Positions 47,522 through 54,187 of a stretch of DNA of 64,000 nt are shown here, piece by piece. Each line of letters starts with the position of its first letter. Positions within the stretch are counted from its first letter, which is position 1. The DNA comes from Streptomyces kurssanovii (lineage in GTDB: Bacteria; Actinomycetota; Actinomycetes; Streptomycetales; Streptomycetaceae). The translations under genes and the position numbers were made by a program. The notes beneath the pieces were generated by a model, which saw only the letters and a list, made by a program, of their open reading frames with translations, did not search any database and was not told the origin of the DNA. The stretch is from positions 1 through 64,000 of the forward strand of contig NZ_BMTN01000025.1 of NCBI RefSeq assembly GCF_014649695.1. The letters are read 5' to 3'.

Positions 47522-49468
47522 GATACGACCCTCCAGGACCCTCTCGTCGGGCAGGTGCTCGACGGCCGCTACCGCGTCGATGCGCGCATCGCCGTCGGCG
47601 GCATGGCCACGGTCTACCGGGCCGTCGACACCCGGCTCGACCGGGTGCTCGCTCTCAAGGTGATGCATCCGGATCTCGCCACGGACGTCACGTTCGTGGA
47701 GCGGTTCATCCGCGAGGCGAAGTCCGTCGCACGGCTGGCGCACCCGAACGTGGTCGGGGTCTTCGACCAGGGCGCCCAGGGCGCCTACGTGTATCTGGCG
47801 ATGGAGTACGTGGAGGGCTGCACCCTCCGTGACGTCCTGCGTGAGCGCGGCGCGCTCCAGCCGCGGGCCGCGCTCGACATCCTGGAGCCCGTGCTGGCCG
47901 CGCTCGGCGCCGCGCACCGGGCCGGGTTCGTGCACCGTGACATGAAGCCGGAGAACGTGCTGATAGGGGACGACGGCCGGGTCAAGGTCGCCGACTTCGG
48001 TCTGGTGCGCGCGGTCGGTTCCGTGACCAACACCTCGGGCACGGTCCTCGGCACCGTCTCCTATCTCGCGCCGGAGCAGATCGAGTACGGCACGGCGGAC
48101 ACCCGCGCCGATGTGTACGCGTGCGGGGTCGTCCTCTACGAGATGCTGACGGGCGCCAAGCCGCACGCTGGTGACACTCCGGCCCAGGTGCTGTTCCAGC
48201 ACCTGAACGCGGACGTGCCGGCGCCGTCCGCGCTCTTCCCGGGGCTCGCCGTCGAGCTGGACGAGCTGGTGGCGAGCGCGACGGCCCGTAATCCCGATGT
48301 CCGCCCGCACGACGCGGTGGCCCTGCTGGCCCAGGCGCGTGAGGCGCGGGCGGCGCTCGGCGACGAGCAGTTGGACGCGGTCCCCCCGCGGGCCCGCACC
48401 GGGGAACCGGCGGACGGTGGATCGGGCGGCGACGCGTCCGACGAGGACCGTACGGACGTCATTGTGCGGGCGCCAGCCGACGCGGAGCCCGGGGTGCACC
48501 ATACGGCCCGGCTGATCCTGCCGCCTCCGGAGCGGCCCGAGCCCGAGCCGGTGCGTCCGGCCGGCCGGGGCCTGCCGATGTCGCGCCGCGGCCTGTTCGC
48601 GCTGCTGCTCGCGGTGATCACCGTCATCGGTGTGGGTGCGGGAGTCTGGTACATCAACTCGGGCCAGTTCACCCGTGTCCCCCCGCTGATCGGCAAGAGC
48701 GAGCAGCAGGCCCGGGAGGCGCTCGACAAGGCGGGCCTGGACCTGAAGACCGTCCGCCACGACTTCAGCGAGACGGTCGCCCGCGGCACCGTCATCAACA
48801 GCGATCCGGGCACGAACGAGCGGATACGGGGCAACGGCTCCGTGACGATCACTGTCTCCCGCGGTCCGGAGATCGTGAAGGTTCCCGAGGTGTCCGGCAG
48901 GCCGCTGGCGGAGGCCGAGCGGGAGCTGCGCGAGGTGGGGCTGGCGCCGGGCGTGGTGACCAGGGAGTTCGACGAGAGCGTCGCGCAGGGTTCGGTGATC
49001 CGCACCGACCCGGCCGCCGGCAGCGGCCGGAGCCCCGACACCGCCGTGTCGATCGTCGTCAGCAAGGGTGCGCCGATCGACATGCCCGATGTGACGGGTG
49101 ACTCCGTCGAGGACGCGACGGCCGAGCTCGAGGAAGCCGGTCTGAAGGTGAAGGTCGCCGACGAGGGGATCCACTCCGAGCAGGAGGCCGGTTCCGTCGC
49201 CCGGCAGTCGGCCGCCGAGGGGGCCAGGCTGGCCCGCGGCGACACGGTCACACTGACGGTCTCCAAGGGCCCGCGGATGGTGGACGTGCCGGACGTGGTC
49301 GGTGACAAGGTGGACGACGCCACCGCCGAGCTGGAGGAAGCCGGCTTCGTGGTGAAGGTCGAGAAGAACTTCCCGTTCCTCGGTGACGAGGTCGAGAGCC
49401 AGTCCGTCGAGGGCGGCGGCCAGGCGCCGGAGGGCAGCACGATCACGATCAAGACCAAGGGGCTCTAG
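47519..49468 (+). CDS. PASTA-domain Ser/Thr protein kinase (PknB/PknL family)
   Basis: 649 residues. N-terminal kinase domain (~15-275): glycine loop IAVGGMATVYRA, ATP-Lys in LALKVMH, catalytic loop HRDMKPENVLI, DFG in VKVADFGLVR, activation loop GTVSYLAPEQ. A Pro/Asp-rich juxtamembrane region (~285-355), one membrane span (FALLLAVITVIGVGAGVWYI), and four extracellular PASTA repeats (~385-649) beginning VPPLIGK, VPEVSGR, MPDVTGD and VPDVVGD. PASTA domains sense muropeptides or lipid II. Homologous to mycobacterial PknB/PknL. Followed 5 nt later by the nuclease gene. Confidence 0.95.
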   Translation: MDTTLQDPLVGQVLDGRYRVDARIAVGGMATVYRAVDTRLDRVLALKVMHPDLATDVTFVERFIREAKSVARLAHPNVVGVFDQGAQGAYVYLAMEYVEGCTLRDVLRERGALQPRAALDILEPVLAALGAAHRAGFVHRDMKPENVLIGDDGRVKVADFGLVRAVGSVTNTSGTVLGTVSYLAPEQIEYGTADTRADVYACGVVLYEMLTGAKPHAGDTPAQVLFQHLNADVPAPSALFPGLAVELDELVASATARNPDVRPHDAVALLAQAREARAALGDEQLDAVPPRARTGEPADGGSGGDASDEDRTDVIVRAPADAEPGVHHTARLILPPPERPEPEPVRPAGRGLPMSRRGLFALLLAVITVIGVGAGVWYINSGQFTRVPPLIGKSEQQAREALDKAGLDLKTVRHDFSETVARGTVINSDPGTNERIRGNGSVTITVSRGPEIVKVPEVSGRPLAEAERELREVGLAPGVVTREFDESVAQGSVIRTDPAAGSGRSPDTAVSIVVSKGAPIDMPDVTGDSVEDATAELEEAGLKVKVADEGIHSEQEAGSVARQSAAEGARLARGDTVTLTVSKGPRMVDVPDVVGDKVDDATAELEEAGFVVKVEKNFPFLGDEVESQSVEGGGQAPEGSTITIKTKGL

Positions 49469-49473
49469 TTCTG

Positions 49474-50322
49474 ATGCGTAACCCCGTCGGCGGCCACGTT
49501 CCCGTGGCCGGCGGCCTCGCCACGACCGGACTCGCCTACGCGAGGGAGCTGGGGGCGGAGACCGTGCAGGTCTTCGTGGCCAATCCGCGGGGCTGGGCGA
49601 CGCCGAAGGGGAATCCGGCCCAGGACGAGAAGTTCCGGGCCCAGTGCGCGGCCGACGGCGTCTCGGCCTGGGTGCACGCCCCCTATCTGATCAATTTCGG
49701 TTCTCACACCGAAGCCACCGTGGAGCAATCCGTCCTCTCCTTGAGGCACTCGCTGCGCCGGGCCCGGGAGATCGGCGCCCGAGGCGTGGTGGTGCACACG
49801 GGTTCGGCGACGGGGGGCCGCGCCCGGGAGGTGGCGCTGGCCCAGGTGCGGGAGCGGATGCTGCCGCTGCTGGACGAACTGACGCATGACGACGATCCGT
49901 TTCTGCTTCTGGAGTCGACGGCCGGCCAGGGCTCCTCGCTCTGCTCCCGTACCTGGGACTTCGGTCCCTACTTCGAGGCCCTCGACGCGCATCCCAAGCT
50001 GGGCGTCTGCCTGGACACCTGCCACATCTTCGCGGCCGGGCACGACCTCGCGGCGCCCGAAGGGATGGCGCGGACGCTGGATCTGCTGGTGGACACGGTG
50101 GGCCAGGGGCGGCTGAAGCTGATCCATGCGAATGACTCGAAGGACATCGCCGGGGCACACAAGGACCGTCACGAGAACATCGGCTCGGGCCACATCGGCG
50201 AGGAACCGTTCCGCGCGCTGATGTCGCATCCCGCCACCGAGGGCGTGCCTCTGGTCATCGAGACGCCCGGTGGCAAGGAGGGACATGCCGCGGACGTGGC
50301 GCGGCTGAAGAAACTTCGCTGA
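49474..50322 (+). CDS. nfo: Endonuclease IV (AP endonuclease)
   Basis: 282 residues. TIM-barrel three-zinc enzyme that cleaves abasic DNA 5' of the lesion. Zinc ligands are recognisable in WVHAPYLINFGS, VVHTGSATGG, LLLESTAGQGSSLC, CLDTCHIFAAGHDL, LKLIHANDSKDIAGAHKDRHENIGSGHIG and VIETPGG. Length is normal. Co-directional with and almost touching the kinase gene. Confidence 0.95.
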   Translation: MRNPVGGHVPVAGGLATTGLAYARELGAETVQVFVANPRGWATPKGNPAQDEKFRAQCAADGVSAWVHAPYLINFGSHTEATVEQSVLSLRHSLRRAREIGARGVVVHTGSATGGRAREVALAQVRERMLPLLDELTHDDDPFLLLESTAGQGSSLCSRTWDFGPYFEALDAHPKLGVCLDTCHIFAAGHDLAAPEGMARTLDLLVDTVGQGRLKLIHANDSKDIAGAHKDRHENIGSGHIGEEPFRALMSHPATEGVPLVIETPGGKEGHAADVARLKKLR

Positions 50323-50333
50323 GACCCTGCGGA

Positions 50334-50350
50334 ATACCCCTGGGGGGTAT
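50334..50350. promoter_or_regulatory. CsoR-type copper operator upstream of DUF4396 gene
   Basis: Perfect inverted repeat ATACCCC-TGG-GGGGTAT, 50 nt before the start codon. This is the form of Streptomyces CsoR sites (ATACCC..GGGTAT) in copper-inducible promoters. The His-rich N-terminus of the downstream protein supports a metal link. Confidence 0.75.
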
Positions 50351-50400
50351 ACGGTTCCTACTGATCGGCAGGAACCGCTACCGCATATTGGGGGCACGCC

Positions 50401-50910
50401 ATGCAGCACGAGACGCACATGGACCACTCGGAGCACGGGCACCACGCCCACCACGCCCACGCACAGGGCCCGGGCAGGGCGAGCTGGGGCATGGCGGCCA
50501 AGGCCACCCTGCACTGCCTCACCGGCTGCGCCATCGGCGAGGTGCTCGGCATGATCATCGGTACGGCGCTGGGCTGGGGCACCGCCCCCACGATGATCCT
50601 CGCCATCGCGCTGGCCTTCCTCTTCGGCTACTCGCTGACCCTGTGGGCGGTCCTGCGGGCCGGCCTGAGCCTGAAGGCGGCGATCGGCGTGGCACTCGCC
50701 GCGGACACCATCTCCATCACGGTCATGGAGATCGTCGACAACGGCGTGCTGCTCCTCGTCCCGGGCGCGATGGACGCCCATCTGGCGGACTTCCTCTTCT
50801 GGGGCGCGCTCGCGTTCGCGTTCCTCGTCGCGTTCATGGTCACCACTCCGGTGAACAAGTGGATGATCGGCCGCGGCAAGGGTCACGCGGTGGTCCACCA
50901 GTACCACTGA
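50401..50910 (+). CDS. DUF4396 membrane protein with His-rich N-terminus, probably copper-regulated
   Basis: 169 residues. The first ~22 residues include ETHMDHSEHGHHAHHAHAQ, a likely metal-binding segment, and the rest has four membrane spans around CLTGCAIGEVLGMIIGTALGWGT and ADTISITVMEIVDNG. DUF4396 is uncharacterised. Its promoter region holds a CsoR-like operator. Function in copper handling is inference from these two signs. Confidence 0.88.
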   Translation: MQHETHMDHSEHGHHAHHAHAQGPGRASWGMAAKATLHCLTGCAIGEVLGMIIGTALGWGTAPTMILAIALAFLFGYSLTLWAVLRAGLSLKAAIGVALAADTISITVMEIVDNGVLLLVPGAMDAHLADFLFWGALAFAFLVAFMVTTPVNKWMIGRGKGHAVVHQYH

Positions 50911-50945
50911 CGTCGGTACCACTGACATCTCCCACGGCGGACCTC

Positions 50946-50974
50946 ACGGCCCGGGGCTCAGAGCTCCGGGCCGT
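50946..50974. terminator. Convergent hairpin between DUF4396 and sulfite-oxidase-like genes
   Basis: ACGGCCCGG (50946-50954) pairs with CCGGGCCGT (50966-50974). It overlaps the last codons of the minus-strand gene. Confidence 0.55.
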
Positions 50975-51590
50975 CCCCGGGTTCCTCCTGGTAGGAGTAC
51001 CGCTGCTCCCGCCAGGGATCGCCGAGGTTGTGATAGCCCCGCTCCTCCCAGAAGCCACGGCGGTCGGCCGTCATGTACTCCACACCCCGGACCCACTTGG
51101 GCCCCTTCCAGGCGTACAGGTGCGGGACCACCAGACGCAGCGGGAAGCCGTGCTCCGCGGTCAGCAGTTCACCGTCCTTGTGGGTGGCGAAGATCGTGCG
51201 TTCCGCGACGAAGTCGGAGAGGCGCAGATTGGCGCTGAAGCCGTACTCCGCCCAGACCATCACATGACTGACGGAGGGCGACGGCGGGGCGAGCTCCACG
51301 ATCGTACGGGCGGGCACACCGCCCCATTCGGCCCCCAGCATGCTGAACTTCGTCACGCAGTGCAGATCGCCGACCACGCTCGCGTAGGGAAGCGCCGAGA
51401 ACTCCTCGTGGTTCCAGCAGTGCTTGTCACCGTCGGCGGTGGCGCCGAAGACCCTGAATTCCCAGCGGTCCGGCTTGAACTTGGGTACAGGTCCGTAGTG
51501 GGTGACGGGCCAGCCTCGCTGGAGTCGCTGCCCCGGCGGAAGCTCGGACTCCTCTGGTGCGCGGTATTCCCGGCTCTCCGGCTGACCCAT
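50958..51590 (-). CDS. Sulfite-oxidase-like molybdopterin oxidoreductase
   Basis: 210 residues from the ATG at 51590. Oxidoreductase molybdopterin-binding fold: LPPGQRLQRGWPVTHYGPVP, EFSALPYASVVGDLHCVTKFSMLGAEWGGVP (Cys as molybdenum ligand), and LVVPHLYAWKGPKWVRGVEYM. Single-domain, no heme or dimerisation domain, like the MsrP/YedY group but lacking a Tat signal, so cytoplasmic. The physiological substrate is not known. Divergent from bfr; the gap has a palindrome GGTCATGACC (51620-51629). Confidence 0.88.
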   Translation of the reverse strand: MGQPESREYRAPEESELPPGQRLQRGWPVTHYGPVPKFKPDRWEFRVFGATADGDKHCWNHEEFSALPYASVVGDLHCVTKFSMLGAEWGGVPARTIVELAPPSPSVSHVMVWAEYGFSANLRLSDFVAERTIFATHKDGELLTAEHGFPLRLVVPHLYAWKGPKWVRGVEYMTADRRGFWEERGYHNLGDPWREQRYSYQEEPGDGPEL

Positions 51591-51744
51591 GCCTTCAATG
51601 GTGACAGACCGGGAGGGGTGGTCATGACCAGGTCTGGGCCGATTCGGGCAACTCCTACTAAGCATGCACTTACTGGACGCTCCCGTGTCGCGGTGCAAGG
51701 ATGCGCGAACCTGCCCAGACGTACGCGTGGAAGGAGCCTCTGCG

Positions 51745-52224
51745 ATGCAGGGCGACCCCGAGGTCCTCGAGTTCCTCAACGAGCAGCTGACTGCCGAGCT
51801 GACCGCGATCAACCAGTACTTCCTGCACGCGAAGATGCAGGAGAACTTCGGCTGGACGAAGCTCGCCAAATACACCCGGGCCGAGTCGTTCGACGAGATG
51901 AAGCACGCGGAGGTGCTCACCGACCGGATCCTCTTCCTGGACGGCCTGCCGAACTACCAGCGGCTGTTCCATGTGCGCGTCGGGCAGACGGTCACCGAGA
52001 TGTTCCAGGCCGACCGGCAGGTCGAGGTGGAGGCGATCGACCGCCTCAAGCGCGGAATCGACGTCATGCGCGCGAAGGGCGACGTCACCTCGGCGAACAT
52101 CTTCGAGTCGATCCTCGCGGACGAGGAGCACCACATCGACTACCTCGACACCCAGCTGGACCTGGTCGACAAGCTCGGCGAGGCGCTGTACATCGCCCAG
52201 CTGATCGAGCAGCCGGAGTCCTAG
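51745..52224 (+). CDS. bfr: Bacterioferritin
   Basis: 159 residues from the ATG at 51745 with AAGGAG 8 nt upstream. Four-helix ferritin-like fold; ferroxidase ligands in LTAELTAINQYFLHAKM, AESFDEMKHAEVLTDRI, and IFESILADEEHHIDYLDTQ. It stores iron and protects from oxidative stress. The Bfd-like gene follows convergently, forming a storage/release pair. Confidence 0.96.
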   Translation: MQGDPEVLEFLNEQLTAELTAINQYFLHAKMQENFGWTKLAKYTRAESFDEMKHAEVLTDRILFLDGLPNYQRLFHVRVGQTVTEMFQADRQVEVEAIDRLKRGIDVMRAKGDVTSANIFESILADEEHHIDYLDTQLDLVDKLGEALYIAQLIEQPES

Positions 52225-52263
52225 GCGACGCGCGACGGCCGGCGGAACCGGGCCGGGCCCGGC

Positions 52264-52521
52264 CTAGGCGGCTTCGCCGAGCGCGGGCCCGGTACCGCCG
52301 TCCGGCTCCGCGGCCAGGACGGACGCGCCGTTGCCCTGCTCCAGCAGCTCACGGCGGGGGCAGGCGCCACGGCCCAGGATTCCCTGGATGCGCCGCACAC
52401 AGGAACCGCAGTCGGTGCCGGCCTTGGACACGGACGCGATCTGCCGGGGGGTGCAGGCACCGGCATCCGCATGCTCCTTGACCTGCTTCTCCGTGATGCC
52501 GAAGCACGAGCAGACGTACAC
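52264..52521 (-). CDS. bfd: Bfd-like [2Fe-2S] bacterioferritin-associated ferredoxin
   Basis: 85 residues from the GTG at 52521, with GGGAGGTGA in front. Cluster ligands C-x-C (YVCSCFGITEKQ) and C-x2-C (GTDCGSCVRRIQ). Bfd reduces the ferric core of bacterioferritin to release iron. The C-terminal ~30 residues are a variable Gly/Ala-rich tail. Its promoter region carries an iron box at 52565-52583. GTG 52530 is an alternative start but too close to the ribosome site. Confidence 0.93.
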   Translation of the reverse strand: MYVCSCFGITEKQVKEHADAGACTPRQIASVSKAGTDCGSCVRRIQGILGRGACPRRELLEQGNGASVLAAEPDGGTGPALGEAA

Positions 52522-52564
52522 GCGGTTCACCTCCCGGGATCGATTGGTTGTCGCCGTCCCGATG

Positions 52565-52583
52565 ATCGGTGAGGCTAACCTAA
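52565..52583 (-). promoter_or_regulatory. DmdR/IdeR-type iron box before bfd
   Basis: Minus-strand TTAGGTTAGCCTCACCGAT agrees with the 19-nt consensus TWAGGTWAGSCTWACCTWA at about 16 positions. Position upstream of bfd fits iron-dependent repression and release when iron is scarce. Confidence 0.75.
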
Positions 52584-52621
52584 CCTTACCCGCAGCCCCG
52601 GGCCGGTAAAAGCCCCGAATA

Positions 52622-52664
52622 TGCCGGTGGGGCATGGATCACATCGATCCACGCCCCACCGGCA
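52622..52664 (-). terminator. Terminator of aroG
   Basis: TGCCGGTGGGGC-a-TGGATC / acatc / GATCCA-c-GCCCCACCGGCA, 18 base pairs around one mismatch. On the minus strand it is followed by tattcggggctttt. Confidence 0.85.
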
Positions 52665-52675
52665 CATCACCACGG

Positions 52676-54028
52676 CTACTGGTCGCGGTACATCTCCGCG
52701 ACGAGGAACGCCAGGTCCAGGGACTGGCTGCGGTTCAGCCGGGGGTCGCAGGCCGTCTCGTAGCGCTGGTGCAGGTCGTCGACGAAGATCTCGTCGCCGC
52801 CGCCCACGCACTCGGTGACGTCGTCACCGGTGAGCTCGACGTGGATGCCGCCGGGGTGGGTCCCGAGCGCCTTGTGGACCTCGAAGAAGCCCTTGACCTC
52901 GTCGAGCACGTCGTCGAAGCGGCGGGTCTTGTGGCCGGACGCCGCCTCGAAGGTGTTGCCGTGCATCGGGTCGGTCACCCACGCCACGGTCGCGCCGGAG
53001 GCGGTGACCTTCTCGACCAGCTCGGGGAGCTTGTCGCGGACCTTGTCTGCGCCCATGCGGACGATGAAGGTCAGCCGGCCCGGCTCGCGGTCGGGGTCGA
53101 GACGGTCGATGTAGGTCAGCGCCTCGTCCACCGTCGTCGTCGGCCCCAGCTTGATGCCGATCGGGTTGCTGATCCTGGAGGCGAACTCGATGTGCGCGCC
53201 GTCCAGCTGGCGGGTGCGCTCACCGACCCAGACCATGTGGCCCGAGGTGTTGTACAGCCGGCCGGTGCGGGAGTCGGTCCGGGTCAGGGCCGACTCGTAG
53301 TCCAGCAGCAGGGCCTCGTGGGAGGAGAAGAACTCGACCGTGCGGAACTCGGCCGGGTCGGTGCCGCAGGCCTTCATGAAGTTCAGCGCGTTGTCGATCT
53401 CACGGGCGAGCTGCTCGTAGCGCTGGCCGGAGGGGGACGACTTCACGAAGTCCTGGTTCCAGGCGTGCACCTGGCGCAGGTCCGCGTAACCGCCGGTGGT
53501 GAAGGCACGCACCAGGTTGAGCGTCGAGGCGGAGGCGTTGTACATCCGCTTGAGGCGCTCGGGGTCCGGGATGCGGGCCTCTTCGGTGAAGTCGAAGCCG
53601 TTGACGGAGTCGCCGCGGTAGGTCGGCAGGGTCACGCCGTCGCGGGTCTCGGTCGGCTTGGAGCGCGGCTTCGAGTACTGGCCGGCGATGCGGCCGACCT
53701 TCACCACGGGGACGGACGCGGCGTAGGTGAGGACCGCGCCCATCTGGAGCAGGGTCTTCAGCTTGTTCCGGATGTGGTCGGCGGAGACGGCGTCGAAGGC
53801 CTCGGCGCAGTCGCCGCCCTGGAGCAGGAACGCCTCGCCCTTGGCGACGGCTCCCATCCGGGCGCGCAGCTGGTCGCACTCGCCCGCGAAAACGAGCGGC
53901 GGATACGACTCGAGGTCCGCGATCACATCGCGCAGAGCCTCGGCATCGGGGTACTCGGGCTGCTGCGCCGCGGGCAGGTTTCGCCAGGTGTTGCCACCGG
54001 TAGCGGTGGTCTTAGCGTTCACGGTCAC
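52676..54028 (-). CDS. aroG: Class II 3-deoxy-7-phosphoheptulonate synthase
   Basis: 450 residues from a GTG start. First enzyme of the shikimate pathway, joining PEP and erythrose-4-phosphate. Plant-like class II motifs: FLLQGGDCAEAFD, VPVVKVGRIAGQYSKPRS, TYRGDSVNGF, FFSSHEALLLDYE, TRQLDGAHIEFASRISNPIGIKLGP, WVTDPMHGNT and GGIHVELTGDDVTECVGG. Same family as mycobacterial AroG. Supplies chorismate for the TrpEG enzyme 3 kb away. Confidence 0.98.
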   Translation of the reverse strand: MTVNAKTTATGGNTWRNLPAAQQPEYPDAEALRDVIADLESYPPLVFAGECDQLRARMGAVAKGEAFLLQGGDCAEAFDAVSADHIRNKLKTLLQMGAVLTYAASVPVVKVGRIAGQYSKPRSKPTETRDGVTLPTYRGDSVNGFDFTEEARIPDPERLKRMYNASASTLNLVRAFTTGGYADLRQVHAWNQDFVKSSPSGQRYEQLAREIDNALNFMKACGTDPAEFRTVEFFSSHEALLLDYESALTRTDSRTGRLYNTSGHMVWVGERTRQLDGAHIEFASRISNPIGIKLGPTTTVDEALTYIDRLDPDREPGRLTFIVRMGADKVRDKLPELVEKVTASGATVAWVTDPMHGNTFEAASGHKTRRFDDVLDEVKGFFEVHKALGTHPGGIHVELTGDDVTECVGGGDEIFVDDLHQRYETACDPRLNRSQSLDLAFLVAEMYRDQ

Positions 54029-54187
54029 AGCACAACCCTACGGCTTCGCGCCACCTGTCCGGCCGCGTGCCCAGCGACTGAGACGGCCGTCCGAAATGTC
54101 CCTCGACGACGTTCACCCGATCGAGTGGTGTTACCCTGCGGCGCGTTTTCGAAACGGATCACAACACAAGACGGACCAGGGGTGGGC

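Noticed and set aside
51591-51744. Possible iron box in the bfr promoter (actaagcatgcacttact)
   Set aside because: Too few matches to TWAGGTWAGSCTWACCTWA.
52634-54187. Upstream extension of the amidase frame, giving a ~1445-residue protein
   Set aside because: It is antisense to aroG. A signal peptide and ribosome site at 54188 mark the real start.
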